A stretch of DNA of 64,000 nt from Lentzea atacamensis (GCF_003269295.1 NZ_QLTT01000002.1:62001-126000), one strand, 5' to 3'. Shown: positions 34,911 through 43,740, counted from the stretch's first letter. Notes: generated from the letters alone by a model not told the origin. Translations and numbers: made by a program.

Positions 34911-36537
34911 CTTCCGGGGTCTTCCCCGTCACCTCGGCCACGGCCCTGACCGCCGCCTCCTCGACCACCTGTCCGGGGTCGAGGTGCGCGGTGACCTCCT
35001 CCATCACCTCGGCGACCCGTTCCTCGCGCCTGATCATCGGGTCGGATCGCAGGTCCTTCGCCAGCGACACGCACAACCCGACCATCACGACCATGAACGG
35101 CAACGCCGCGATGATCGTCAGGTTCTGCAGGCCTGTCAGCGCGTTCGAGCCGCCGACGAGCAACATCACTGCGGCGACGGCACCGGTCAGCACACCCCAG
35201 AAGATCACCACCGGCTTCGTCGGCCGGATCGTGCCTTCCTGGGAGAGCGTTCCCATCACGATCGAGGCGGCGTCCGCACCGGACACGAAGAAGATCGCCA
35301 CCAGGATCATGACGACGACGCCGGCGATCGTCGCCAGCGGGAACTGGCCGAGCAGCGCGAAGAGCTGCGACTCCGGCGTGGTCTGGCCGGCCAGGTCGAC
35401 TCCGGACCGCTGCTCGAAGATCGCCGTCCCGCCCAGGATCGCGAACCACACCAGCGACACCGCGGACGGCACCAGGATCACGCCTGCCACGAACTGCTTG
35501 ATCGTGCGGCCACGCGAGATCCGCGCGATGAACATGCCGACGAACGGCGTCCACGAGATCCACCACGCCCAGTAGAAGATCGTCCACCCGGACAGCCAGG
35601 TCTCGGTCGCGTCGCCACCGGAGGCAGCGGTACGACCCGCCATCGTGGCAAGCTCCCGGAAGTAGTCGCCCAGGGCGGTCGGCAGCAGGTTCAGGATGAA
35701 CACGGTCGGCCCGACCACGAACAGGAACAGCGCCAGCGTCACCGCCAGCACCATGTTGATGTTCGACAGCCACTGGATGCCCTTCGCGACACCCGAGACG
35801 GCGGACGCGACGAACGCAGTGGTCAGCACCGCGATGATCGCGACCAGCACACCCTTGCCGACGTTGCCGGCCCAGCCGGCGGCCTCCAGACCGCTGCCGA
35901 TCTGCAGCGCACCCAGTCCCAGCGAAGCAGCCGAGCCGAACAACGTCGCGAAGATCGCCATCACGTCGATCGCGCGACCCCAGCCGCTGGCCGCCCGACG
36001 CCCGAGCAACGGCGCGAACGCGGCGCTGATCAGCGAAGACCGGCCGCGGCGGAAGCTGCCGTACGCGATCGCGATGCCGACCACGGCGTAGATCGCCCAC
36101 GGATGCAGCGTCCAGTGGAAGAGCGTGGTGGCCATCGCGGTTTCCAGCGGGTCACCGTCGGTGCCGGGCGGTGGCTTCACGAAGTGGGTCAGCGGCTCGT
36201 TGACGCCGTAGAACATCAGGCCGATGCCCATGCCGGCGCTGAACATCATCGCGACCCACGAGACCGTCTTGAACTCGGGTTTCTCGTCATCACGGCCGAG
36301 CGGGATCTTGCCGTAACGGCTGAACGCGAGCCACAGGGCGAAGACCACGAATCCGGAGGCCGAGATCACAAAAGCCCAGCCCAGATGCTGGATGATCCAG
36401 CCGAGTGCCGACTTGGAGAAGGACGCCAGACTGGCCGTGCCGACGATTCCCCAAGCCACGAACGCAAGCGTCAGACCAGCGGCAACGCCGAACACGACCT
36501 TGTCGGTACGGCCCGGCTGGTCGCATTGGTTGTGCAT
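34888..36537 (-). CDS. BCCT-family betaine/carnitine/choline transporter
   Basis: 549 residues, twelve membrane spans. The family's unwound-helix motif 'GMGIGLMFYGVNEP' and Trp-rich segments 'HWTLHPWAIYA' and 'YWAWWISWTPFVGMFIARIS' are intact. The first is the Gly-rich substrate site of glycine betaine carriers, the second the signature BCCT segment. The C-terminal ~45 residues form a charged cytosolic tail ('RREERVAEVMEEVTAHL') as in osmosensory BetP-type carriers. It imports compatible solutes driven by Na+ or H+. Single-gene unit; ATG 36537 is 58 bp from the divergent membrane-protein gene at 36596. The tail lacks the long basic cluster of BetP, so osmotic gating may differ. Confidence 0.9.
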   Translation of the reverse strand: MHNQCDQPGRTDKVVFGVAAGLTLAFVAWGIVGTASLASFSKSALGWIIQHLGWAFVISASGFVVFALWLAFSRYGKIPLGRDDEKPEFKTVSWVAMMFSAGMGIGLMFYGVNEPLTHFVKPPPGTDGDPLETAMATTLFHWTLHPWAIYAVVGIAIAYGSFRRGRSSLISAAFAPLLGRRAASGWGRAIDVMAIFATLFGSAASLGLGALQIGSGLEAAGWAGNVGKGVLVAIIAVLTTAFVASAVSGVAKGIQWLSNINMVLAVTLALFLFVVGPTVFILNLLPTALGDYFRELATMAGRTAASGGDATETWLSGWTIFYWAWWISWTPFVGMFIARISRGRTIKQFVAGVILVPSAVSLVWFAILGGTAIFEQRSGVDLAGQTTPESQLFALLGQFPLATIAGVVVMILVAIFFVSGADAASIVMGTLSQEGTIRPTKPVVIFWGVLTGAVAAVMLLVGGSNALTGLQNLTIIAALPFMVVMVGLCVSLAKDLRSDPMIRREERVAEVMEEVTAHLDPGQVVEEAAVRAVAEVTGKTPEVTARPGA

Positions 36538-36595
36538 GCGGTCCCAATTACCCGCTCATGGACCGCGGCAAACTCCTCCGATTACTCTCACGGCC

Positions 36596-37111
36596 GTGAG
36601 CACACGGTCGAGTGAGTTGCGCACCCTGCGTGGTGCTGCACTTGCGCTGACCTCATCCGCGCTCACGATCGCCGCGCACGGACTGGGCGGCGGAGAGCTG
36701 TCGGAGTTCATCCACGCGTTGCCGCTCGTCGTGCTGATCGCGTTCGCCGCGGCCAGCCTCGCCGACAAGCGCACCGGGAGGCTCTCGGTCATCGCCGGGC
36801 TCGGCACGGCCCAGCTCGCGCAGCACCTGCTGCTGACCTGGGTCAACCACGAGCACAACGACACGCTCACCGGGCAGATGTTCGTAGCGCACCTCGTCGC
36901 CGCGACGCTCACCGGTCTGCTCCTGTTCCACGCGGAGAACGCCCTGTTCAGGCTGTTCTCAGCGGTCACACGCCTGATCCCCCGCAGGCTCACGCCGGTT
37001 CCGGTCACCAAGCCGGTGCGGACGTTCACGAGCACGCCGTACACGCAGCAGCAGCACACAGCGCTGTACACGCGTGCACACGGGCGGCGCGGCCCGCCCT
37101 GTGGTTCCTGA
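36596..37111 (+). CDS. Four-span membrane protein ahead of the copper operon
   Basis: 171 residues from GTG 36596; upstream in-frame codons belong to the antisense of the BCCT gene. Four hydrophobic spans: 'ALALTSSALTIAAHGLGG', 'ALPLVVLIAFAAASLAD', 'AQLAQHLLLTWVN' and 'FVAHLVAATLTGLLLFH'. His residues (AAHGLGG, QHLL, NHEH, AHL, FHAEN) cluster near the membrane faces. Only 45 bp separate it from the YcnI gene, so a joint operon with copper proteins is likely, and the His pattern suits a metal-linked role, but no family is recognised. No good Shine-Dalgarno. Confidence 0.65.
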   Translation: MSTRSSELRTLRGAALALTSSALTIAAHGLGGGELSEFIHALPLVVLIAFAAASLADKRTGRLSVIAGLGTAQLAQHLLLTWVNHEHNDTLTGQMFVAHLVAATLTGLLLFHAENALFRLFSAVTRLIPRRLTPVPVTKPVRTFTSTPYTQQQHTALYTRAHGRRGPPCGS

Positions 37112-37156
37112 TCACCCAATCCCTCAATCCCTTTGGCAATCAGGAGCCACAACTTC

Positions 37157-37888
37157 ATGTCGACAAATCGCTTTGGCGTGCGCGCGCTCGCCGTTCTCGG
37201 TGTGGCCGGACTCGCAGTCCTCGGCACCCCGACCATCGCATCGGCGCACGTCAGCGCCCAGCCCTCGGAGTTCACGCAGGGCGGCCGCGCGACGTTCGCG
37301 TTCCGCGTCCCGAACGAGCGGGACAACGCCGGCACGATCAAGCTCGAGATCACGCTGCCGCAGGACACCCCGCTCACCTCGGTGCGCACCAAGCCGCTGG
37401 CCGGCTGGAAGTCCGAGGTCGTCAAGGGCAAGCTCGACAAGCCCGTGACGGCCGGCGGCAAGGAGGTCACCGAGGCGTACAAGACGATCACCTGGACCGC
37501 CGAGCCCGGCGTGAAGATCGGGATCAACGAGTACCAGGAGTTCTTCGTCTCGCTCGGCACCCTGCCGGAGAAGGACAAGCTGGAGCTGCCGGCGAAGCAG
37601 ACCTACGAGAACGGCGAGGTCGTCGACTGGGCCCAGTCGACCGGTGCCGACGGCAAGGAGCCGGAGCACCCGGCGCCCGCGCTGAAGCTCGCCCCGAAGA
37701 AGGCAGGCGAAGACGGCCACGGCGGTCACGGCACGACGCCCGCCGCCAACAGCAGTGCCGACACCCACGAGGCGTCGGTCGGTTCCGACAAGACCGCCCG
37801 CTACCTCGGTGGCGCCGGTCTGGCCGTCGGCGCGCTGGGCCTCGGCTTCGGCGTCGGCGCCATCCTGCGTTCGCGGCGCAACGCATGA
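37157..37888 (+). CDS. ycnI: YcnI-type (DUF1775) copper-binding protein
   Basis: 243 residues. ATG 37157 has AGGAG at correct spacing. The signal peptide runs to residue ~30, cut before 'HVSAQPSEF'. The mature N-terminal His is the key Cu(II) ligand in the YcnI family, completed by a Trp in the barrel ('GWKSEVV' or 'ITWTAEPG'). Typical blocks 'ATFAFRVPNERDNAGTIKLE', 'LPQDTPLTSVRTKPLAGW' and 'INEYQEFFVSLGTLP' are seen. A His-rich linker ('GHGGHG') precedes a C-terminal transmembrane helix ('LGGAGLAVGALGLGFGVG'), so the domain sits outside the membrane. It probably hands copper to or from CopC/CopD, with which it overlaps by ATGA. Confidence 0.92.
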   Translation: MSTNRFGVRALAVLGVAGLAVLGTPTIASAHVSAQPSEFTQGGRATFAFRVPNERDNAGTIKLEITLPQDTPLTSVRTKPLAGWKSEVVKGKLDKPVTAGGKEVTEAYKTITWTAEPGVKIGINEYQEFFVSLGTLPEKDKLELPAKQTYENGEVVDWAQSTGADGKEPEHPAPALKLAPKKAGEDGHGGHGTTPAANSSADTHEASVGSDKTARYLGGAGLAVGALGLGFGVGAILRSRRNA

Positions 37889-38409
37889 AGCGGGCGCTCA
37901 TCGCGTGCCTGATCGCTGGTGCGGCCGTGCTCGGCACGGCCGCCCCTGCGGCGGCGCACAACTCGCTGATCAGCAGTGATCCGAAGGACAAGACCTCGCT
38001 GGAGGTCGGCCCGTCGACGGTCACGCTGACGTTCGACCAGGAAGTGCAGGGCGGCCAGGGCATCAACACGATCTCGGTCGTCGACGCCAACGGCGGGCAC
38101 TACGAGGTCGAGGGTGACCCGACGATCAAGGACAACGCCGTCTCCGCGAAGGTCAACGCGCTCGGCAAGGCCGGGCAGTACAAGATCGGCTACCGCATCC
38201 TGTCCGCGGACGGCCACCCGGTGTCCGGTGAGCTGACGTTCACGCTGACCAAGGACGGCACCGGCACGCCCCGCCAGGTCGACGCCAACGCAACGCCCGA
38301 CAGCGGTTCGGGAGACGGCCTGCCCATCTGGGTGTGGATCGTCGGCGCCGTGGTGCTCCTCGGCGGTGGCGTGTTCTTCGCCCTGCGCGGCGGAGGAACC
38401 AAGGCATGA
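37885..38409 (+). CDS. copC: CopC-domain copper-binding membrane protein
   Basis: 174 residues, coupled to ycnI (ATGA). Signal peptide 1-24, then 'HNSLISSDPKDKTSLEVGPS'. The mature N-terminal His and the later 'SADGHPVSGELTFTL' His give the Cu(II) site of CopC/YobA-like domains. 'VTLTFDQEVQGGQGINTISV' is the conserved beta-sandwich core. A C-terminal helix ('IWVWIVGAVVLLGGGVFF') anchors the domain outside the membrane. Copper is passed to the CopD domain next door. Normal length for the YobA-type CopC. Confidence 0.92.
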   Translation: MKRALIACLIAGAAVLGTAAPAAAHNSLISSDPKDKTSLEVGPSTVTLTFDQEVQGGQGINTISVVDANGGHYEVEGDPTIKDNAVSAKVNALGKAGQYKIGYRILSADGHPVSGELTFTLTKDGTGTPRQVDANATPDSGSGDGLPIWVWIVGAVVLLGGGVFFALRGGGTKA

Positions 38410-39425
38410 GCGACGTCCGGACCGCCGCCCCCTCCCACTACCGCGTGCTCACCGGGCTCGTCCTCGGCGCGCTCGCGGGCGTCGCGCTCGGCCTCGTGCT
38501 GGCACCACCCGCCGTGGTCGCCGGGGTCGTGGACGCCGGGGCGGCGGTCCGGTACGGACTGCCGGTGACGCGGGTGCTGCTCGACGTCTCGGCGACGATC
38601 GTCGTCGGGCTGTCGATCCTGCCGAAGCTGCTCGGCTTCGACCGGCCGACGCACACCGAACCGGTGTTGCGCCTCGCTCGGCCGGCCGCGGTCGTCGCCG
38701 CCGCCGTCTGGGTGGTCACGGCACTGCTCGCGATCGTGCTGCAGGCCGCCGAACTGCGGCCGGGCAGCGACGTCAGCATCGGCAACGCCATCGACTACAT
38801 CGCGACCGTCGGCGCGGGCAAGGGGCTGCTGTTCAGCGCGGCCTGCGCGTTCGTCTACCTGCTGGTCGGCGTGATGGCGGTGCGCAGCGGCGAGTCGGTG
38901 CCCGCTGAGCTGCGAATTCTCATCTCGATGTTCGGACTGCTGCCGATCCCGGTGACCGGGCACGCCTCCAACTGGAAGTACCACGACTACTCGATGGTCT
39001 CCATGGAGCTGCACGTGCTGGGCGCAGCGGCGTGGACGGGCGGGCTCGGCGCGTTGATGGCGCTGGTCGCCTACCGCAAGGGACTGCTGGCGGTCGCCCT
39101 GCCGAAGTTCTCCAGGGTCGCGACCGTGAGCCTGATCGTGGTGACGGTGACCGGCCTGTTCAACGGTCTGCTGGAGCTGATTCTCAACCCGGTCGTGCCG
39201 TTCCCGCAGTCGATGTTCACGACCGGCTACGGGTCGCTGTTCATCGGCAAGGCGGTCTGTGCCGCGGCGATCGCGGTGCTCGGCGCGCACATCCGGTGGC
39301 GATTGCTGCCGAGGATCTCGCAGCACAAGGTCACCGCGATCGTCCAGTGGGCGATCCTGGAAGTGACGATCATGGGAGTGGCCTTCGGGCTCGCTGTGGT
39401 GCTCAGCCGTGCACCGGTGAGCTGA
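38406..39425 (+). CDS. copD: CopD-domain copper import membrane protein
   Basis: 339 residues, coupled to copC (ATGA at 38406). About eight hydrophobic spans. 'GHASNWKYHDYSMVSMELHV' then 'LGAAAWTGGLGALMAL' carries the His-rich loop and the 'LH..AAA.W.GGL' motif of CopD. 'HIRWRLLPRIS' lies near the C-terminus. With ycnI and copC it forms a typical actinobacterial copper uptake/handling set. The stop at 39425 overlaps the 3' end of the convergent LysR pseudogene by 23 bp. Confidence 0.9.
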   Translation: MSDVRTAAPSHYRVLTGLVLGALAGVALGLVLAPPAVVAGVVDAGAAVRYGLPVTRVLLDVSATIVVGLSILPKLLGFDRPTHTEPVLRLARPAAVVAAAVWVVTALLAIVLQAAELRPGSDVSIGNAIDYIATVGAGKGLLFSAACAFVYLLVGVMAVRSGESVPAELRILISMFGLLPIPVTGHASNWKYHDYSMVSMELHVLGAAAWTGGLGALMALVAYRKGLLAVALPKFSRVATVSLIVVTVTGLFNGLLELILNPVVPFPQSMFTTGYGSLFIGKAVCAAAIAVLGAHIRWRLLPRISQHKVTAIVQWAILEVTIMGVAFGLAVVLSRAPVS

Positions 39426-40166
39426 ACCCCGTCGCCACGCGGACCAGATCGGCAACAGCGCGCGACCTGCTGTGCGGCGGCCACGCGATGACAGTCGTCA
39501 TCTTCTGCGCGTCCACGACCGGCACCGCGACGACCTCCGGCATGACCGCGACGGCACGGCCGAGCGCGATCATCTGGAACAGCTGCGTCAGGTTGTGCAC
39601 CTCCACGCCGGGGCCTTCCAGGTAGGTGCCGTCGGGCTCCGGCCAGCGCGCGAGCTCCGGCAGGTCGATGACGTCGGCCATCCGCAACCGCGCCGCACCG
39701 GTCAGTGGGTGCGAGGTCGCGAGGATCGCGAACTGGCTCTCGGTGTGGAGGGCCTCGGCGTCGAGGCCTGCGGTCGAGTCGTACGGCTCGTGCAGGATCG
39801 CCACGTCCGCACGGCCGTCGAGCAGCGGTTGCCAGGTGCGGCCCTGCTCCGCTTCGCCGGCAGCTCGCTGGAACCACCTGCCTTGGCGGCCAACACCAGC
39901 GAAGGCCGGTCGACGCCCCGCGTACGCCTCTCCGCCGCGGCGACCGCACCGAGGATCGCCCTTCCCTCGGCCGGCAGCACCGCGCCCGCCTCGGTGAGCG
40001 ACACCTTGCGGCTGGTCCGGGTCAGCAACGCGACGCCGAGCCGGTGTTCGAGCTGGGCGATCGTCCGCGACAACGGTGGCTGGGCGATGCCGAGACGGTC
40101 GGCAGCTCGGCCGAAGTGCAGTTCTTCCTCGACCGCGACGAAGTACCGGAGCTCTCGGGTCTCCAC
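39403..40166 (-). pseudogene. LysR-family regulator, disrupted by an internal out-of-frame deletion
   Basis: From GTG 40166 the first frame reads '[20 protein letters not shown]', then the HTH '[20 protein letters not shown]', '[15 protein letters not shown]' and '[15 protein letters not shown]'. At about 39855 the frame is lost. The effector domain continues in another frame: '[20 protein letters not shown]', '[16 protein letters not shown]', '[14 protein letters not shown]', 'MIALGRAVAVMPE' and 'AVADLVRVA'. Relatives carry roughly 15-20 residues between 'GGSSEL' and '[11 protein letters not shown]', so about 50 bp are gone. The protein cannot bind effector in its present form. A truncated N-terminal DNA-binding fragment could still be made and bind the operator at 40181. 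Confidence 0.8.
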
Positions 40167-40180
40167 CGGACCGCCGTACT

Positions 40181-40197
40181 GATACCAGCCGGGTATC
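40181..40197. promoter_or_regulatory. LysR-type operator (T-N11-A palindrome)
   Basis: GATACC and GGTATC arms separated by 5 bp contain a T-N11-A core, the standard LysR binding form, centred between the divergent regulator start (40166) and the SDR ATG (40246). It fits the usual arrangement in which the regulator controls the divergent dehydrogenase. Confidence 0.65.
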
Positions 40198-40245
40198 GGT
40201 GCCAGACCGAAGTGATGTTGGTCCGGAGAGCCCGCGATCAACTGC

Positions 40246-40874
40246 ATGAGCGAACAGACGATTGCGCTGGTCACCGGCGCGAACAAGGGCATCGGGTACG
40301 AGATCGCGGCAGGGCTCGGGATGACTGTCGGAGTCGGCGCGAGAGACGCCCGGCGTGGCGAGGAGGCGGCGGCGAAACTGCGGGCGAACAGCGTCGATGC
40401 GTTCGCCGTGCCGTTGGACGTGACCGACGACGGGAGCATCAAGGCAGCAGCAGCGCTGTTCGAGGAACGGTTCGGCCGCCTCGACGTGCTGGTCAACAAC
40501 GCGGCGATCGCCGGATCATGGCCCGCGGCGCCGTCCGCCGCCACGCCGGAAAGCCTGCGCGAGGTGCTGGAGACCAACGTGACCGGCGTCGTCCGGGTCA
40601 CCAACGCGATGCTGCCTCTGCTGGCCCGCTCCGCACGACCGCGGATCGTCAACCAGTCGAGCCACCTCGCCTCACTGACGCTGCAGACCACGCCAGGGGT
40701 GGAGTTCGGCGAGGTCAACGGGGCCTACACGCCGTCGAAGACGTTCCTGAACGCGCTCACCGTCCAGTACGCCAAGGAACTTCCGCACATGAGGATCAAC
40801 GGCGCCTGCCCACCCTGCCCGACGACGGTCCGACCGGCGGCCTGTTCGACGACGCCGGAACCGTGCCCCGGTGA
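40246..40874 (+). pseudogene. SDR-family oxidoreductase, disrupted near the C-terminus
   Basis: The frame from ATG 40246 reads as a standard SDR: '[16 protein letters not shown]', '[16 protein letters not shown]', '[12 protein letters not shown]', '[11 protein letters not shown]' and 'YTPSKTFLNALTVQYAKEL'. After 'RINGACP' (about 40810) it turns into a nonsense tail running to 40959. The proper family ending, 'LPDDGPTGGLFDDAGTVP', is found one frame over and stops at 40874. Relatives have about 25-30 residues ('GYVATDLN...EQGA.IAIRLA') between these points, so ~80 bp are missing out of frame. Repeated CTGCCC at both sides of the join suggests slippage. Catalytic Ser, Tyr and Lys remain, but the substrate lid and the end are lost. 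Confidence 0.8.
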
Positions 40875-40955
40875 GGGACGGGCGATTGTTCAACGTGAAA
40901 CATCCACGCACTCGGTGAGTGGTCTGATCGACACGACGAGCTGCGCGCGAACGGA

Positions 40956-41237
40956 CTAATCGGTGATCAGTCGAGCCGAAGATTCTTCACGCATGCGCGC
41001 CAGCCGGTTCATCGTCCGCTGACCGCGGCGGTCCAGCTCGCGGCTGTCGATCCAGCCGTTGGCGTAGTAGCGGTAGTCCTGCGCCAGTGCGACGAGCTCC
41101 GCCAGGTAGTCGGCAGAACGCCGGCGCCGCTCCTCGTCGAACGCCGCCAGCAGCGGCAACTGGGTGTCGACCACCTCATCGAGCAACTGCGCGGATCGCA
41201 GCGCTCTCTTGGAACGCCACCTCCGAGTAAGGCTCAC
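40956..41237 (-). CDS. Small helical protein, unknown function
   Basis: 93 residues from GTG 41237, with GACGAGG as Shine-Dalgarno; earlier in-frame residues are unlikely. Strongly charged and helical: 'RSAQLLDEVVDTQLPLLAAF', 'YLAELVALAQDYRYYANGWI' and 'RRGQRTMNRLARMREESSAR'. No Cys, no membrane span. It lies just downstream of the NsdA-like regulator, on the same strand with a 152-bp gap. Family not recognised. Confidence 0.55.
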   Translation of the reverse strand: MSLTRRWRSKRALRSAQLLDEVVDTQLPLLAAFDEERRRRSADYLAELVALAQDYRYYANGWIDSRELDRRGQRTMNRLARMREESSARLITD

Positions 41238-41389
41238 GCGCCGCACCTCGTCCTTCGCCCCGACCTGCCGCACACTAGGCGTGGATTTCTCGCCCGTCGA
41301 TGCTGCATTCGTGGGAGAAGGCCCTGGCGTTACCGGTTCGTGTCCCACACCATCCAGAAGTGGTGCTATAGGACCCAAACGAGATTGGT

Positions 41390-42772
41390 TCAGGCGGCCG
41401 TGTCGGCTCCGGTGAAGCGGGCGACGCGGTCTGCCAGCTCGCGGGCCTCGGGGTTGTTGCGGCGCTTCTCGGCTTCCTGGCGCAGCGGCTCCATGCGCTG
41501 CTTGGTACGCACCGACTTGAGGCTTTCCGACAGGTCGACGGCCTGGCGGCCGATCTTGGCGCCGTGGTCGATGTCGCCCTCGAGCAGGTGGTTGATGGCC
41601 ATCGAGGTCAGGTTGAACGAGCGGCTGCGCGCGTACTCGTCACCGAAGTTGTTGATCGCCTTGGACAGCGCGGGGATGGCCGTCCTCGTGTACTTGGCGT
41701 CCACCGTCTGTGCCAGCTCCGTGTGCACCGTGCCGATCATGGACGAGAGGTCGATCTCGTTGAAGAACTTGGCCCAGGCAGGGGCTTCGGCGACGTTGGC
41801 GCGCGAGAACTCGTCACGCGCGCGGCCGAGCAGCTTCAACGCCTGCTCGTCGGAACCCATCTTCGCGTAGGCCCAGGCCTCGTTCGCGCACAGGATGCCG
41901 ACCGCCAGTTCGGAACCGGAGTTCTGCGCGGCCAGCTGACCCAGCTGGAACACCTTCAGCGCGTCGTCCGGGGCGTTCTGGTGCAGGTAGACGCGGCCCA
42001 TGCGGTACAGGATGTTCGCCATCAGCGCCTCGTTCTCGCCCTGCTTGGCGAGGTCGAGGGCCTGGCCGAAGTGGTTGCGGGCCGAGTCCATCAGGCCCGT
42101 GTCGAACGACGTCCAGCCGGCGAGGTTGTGCAGGTCGGCCAGCGCGACGTAGAGGCGCTGGCGAACGACATCAGTGGAACTCGCACCGAGCATCTGCTGT
42201 CCCCAGGACAGCTGGGCGACCACGGCGTCGCGGCAGGATCCCCCGCCGTACTGGTAGTCGAGGGCACGCAGGGCTCGCGTCGCCGCTTCGACCTGGCGCA
42301 CATCGGTCATGCCGATGCGTCCCGGAGCCGGAGTCTGTGTGGGGTGTGAAACCCACGACCCGGAGTCCGCTCCGAACACGGCCGCGCCGACTGTCACGGC
42401 GGCGGCGTGCGCGAGGAACTTCCGACGCTTCACCGACTCGTCCTCCTCAGGATGGGGTGAGTCCGCGGTTGCGGCCACCCTCACTGCCGTTGTCTCGTCA
42501 TAGGCGAGACCCATGTATCCACGTGGGACACCCAGGCCGACGGCGATCCTGGTGAGGACGTCATATGCCATCACCTGGCGTCCCTTGAGGATCTCCGAGA
42601 CCTCGGACTGCGACTGACCAGTGAGCGCCGCGATCTGGCGCTGGGACACGCCGTGCCGTCGGAGCAGCCGGTAGACCGAGCTGATCTCTCGTCGGGCAAG
42701 TGCGTCCCGCATCTCCTGCTGATCCCACACGTCGGCGGGAATCGGAGAGCCCTGGGAACCCATGGTGTTCAT
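41390..42772 (-). CDS. XRE-HTH/TPR regulator, NsdA-like
   Basis: 460 residues; ATG 42772 is preceded by GAGGG. Residues ~20-85 are an XRE helix-turn-helix ('LLRRHGVSQRQIAALTGQSQ', 'SEVSEILKGRQVMAYDVLTR'). A twin-arginine-like/hydrophobic stretch 'KRRKFLAHAAAVTVGAAVFG' follows, as in NsdA. The remaining ~320 residues are TPR-type helices ('LYVALADLHNLAGWTSFDTG', 'ANILYRMGRVYLHQNAPDDA'). NsdA in Streptomyces represses sporulation and antibiotic production, probably as a peptide- or protein-sensing regulator; this is a likely homologue in a conserved actinobacterial pattern. It is divergent from the two small genes at 42990 and 43267, which it may control. Confidence 0.8.
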   Translation of the reverse strand: MNTMGSQGSPIPADVWDQQEMRDALARREISSVYRLLRRHGVSQRQIAALTGQSQSEVSEILKGRQVMAYDVLTRIAVGLGVPRGYMGLAYDETTAVRVAATADSPHPEEDESVKRRKFLAHAAAVTVGAAVFGADSGSWVSHPTQTPAPGRIGMTDVRQVEAATRALRALDYQYGGGSCRDAVVAQLSWGQQMLGASSTDVVRQRLYVALADLHNLAGWTSFDTGLMDSARNHFGQALDLAKQGENEALMANILYRMGRVYLHQNAPDDALKVFQLGQLAAQNSGSELAVGILCANEAWAYAKMGSDEQALKLLGRARDEFSRANVAEAPAWAKFFNEIDLSSMIGTVHTELAQTVDAKYTRTAIPALSKAINNFGDEYARSRSFNLTSMAINHLLEGDIDHGAKIGRQAVDLSESLKSVRTKQRMEPLRQEAEKRRNNPEARELADRVARFTGADTAA

Positions 42773-42989
42773 CGCGCACCCTCACAGTCCGTTGGGCGTC
42801 ATCGGCAGACTAGGGGCAGGTCCCCGAGCCCGAGAAGTCCTCTTCGGCGAGGCTGATCGGCCCTACCGAACACCGCTTACCGCTCACCGTAAGACTTCCA
42901 CCGGTCAGCGCTGTGACGTCCCGTTCCGGCATGAATCATCGCAATCTAGATTCCGGTAAGCGAGTGAGCACGGAGAGGAACGACCGATC

Positions 42990-43253
42990 GTGGACAGCTC
43001 CTCCCCAAGCTCCACCTCCATTGTGGAGACGGGTGACACCGAATCCACATGGCGCGGCACGACCGGGCAGCGTCGGACGTGGCAGATCAGCTGCGGCGAC
43101 GTGGTCGACCGGGACCGCCAGCTCACCGTGAAGGTCGTTCAGGGCCAAGTGGTTCTGGTCGGACCTCCCGGTGAGACGGCAATCTTGTCCCACGACCAGC
43201 TCGTACAGCTCAGGGCTGCGCTACGCGAAGCCGCCGACCAGGCGGAAAGGTGA
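42990..43253 (+). CDS. Small protein divergent from the NsdA-like regulator
   Basis: 87 residues from GTG 42990, with GAGAGGAA upstream. Ser/Thr-rich N-terminus, then a beta-rich body ('TWQISCGDVVDRDRQLTVKV', 'QGQVVLVGPPGETAILSHDQ') and a C-terminal helix 'LVQLRAALREAADQAER'. The single domain has the form of small partner proteins beside actinobacterial HTH/TPR regulators (compare DUF397 partners), but it is not a DUF397 sequence. Followed 13 bp later by the next gene, so they form a pair. Confidence 0.6.
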   Translation: MDSSSPSSTSIVETGDTESTWRGTTGQRRTWQISCGDVVDRDRQLTVKVVQGQVVLVGPPGETAILSHDQLVQLRAALREAADQAER

Positions 43254-43266
43254 CGGTGACGTTTCG

Positions 43267-43626
43267 ATGGACGCGATCCTCGGACAGGTTCTTCGCAACG
43301 CTGTGTGGGAACGCCTCGACCTGCTCACGGAGCTGGCGAGCCGCGCGGACGCCCCGTCCCTGCTGTCGGTGGCTCGATCCGAGCTCCCTCGGCTGACCGA
43401 GGGATGGCGTGCTCTGCTGGCAGCGCATGAGCCGGACGAGAAGGGCAACTGCCCTGAGTGCTCCGGCCGTTGGCGCCAGCAGAAGTCACCTTGCTCGGTG
43501 TGGCGCGCCGCGTACGAACACCTGGTTGCGGGCGGACTCGCCCCGCGCCCGGCTCGCCACCTGCGCGAGGCTCCGGTGACCCCTCCTGTCACCAGGACCC
43601 GCCGCGCGGTGGCTCGAGCCCACTAA
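43267..43626 (+). CDS. Small protein with a Cys cluster, paired with 42990
   Basis: 119 residues from ATG 43267. Helical N-terminal half ('LRNAVWERLDLLTELASRAD', 'LTEGWRALLAAHEPDEKG'), then 'NCPECSGRWRQQKSPCSVW', a CxxC plus single Cys that could bind zinc. Basic tail 'RTRRAVARAH'. Spacing of 13 bp to the upstream gene argues for one transcript. Not recognised further; a zinc-ribbon DNA- or protein-binding factor is a reasonable guess. Confidence 0.6.
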   Translation: MDAILGQVLRNAVWERLDLLTELASRADAPSLLSVARSELPRLTEGWRALLAAHEPDEKGNCPECSGRWRQQKSPCSVWRAAYEHLVAGGLAPRPARHLREAPVTPPVTRTRRAVARAH

Positions 43627-43686
43627 CGGGCCTTTGCGACTGACCTGGCGTCCCCCCGACACGACCAGGTCTGCAAACGGCCTACT

Positions 43687-43740
43687 GACCGGTGGTCCGC
43701 GATGCGCGAACCCCCGACCGCGACATCGCGGACCCCGGTC
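43687..43740. repeat. Long near-perfect inverted repeat in a gene-free gap
   Basis: Arms 43687-43704 and 43724-43740 pair over 17 bp with one bulge: GTCCGCGATG matches CATCGCGGAC, and the flanking GACCGG matches CCGGTC. No T-run, so it is probably not the main terminator, which lies at 43824. Could be an RNA-stabilising or attenuating structure, or a small mobile-repeat unit. Confidence 0.6.
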
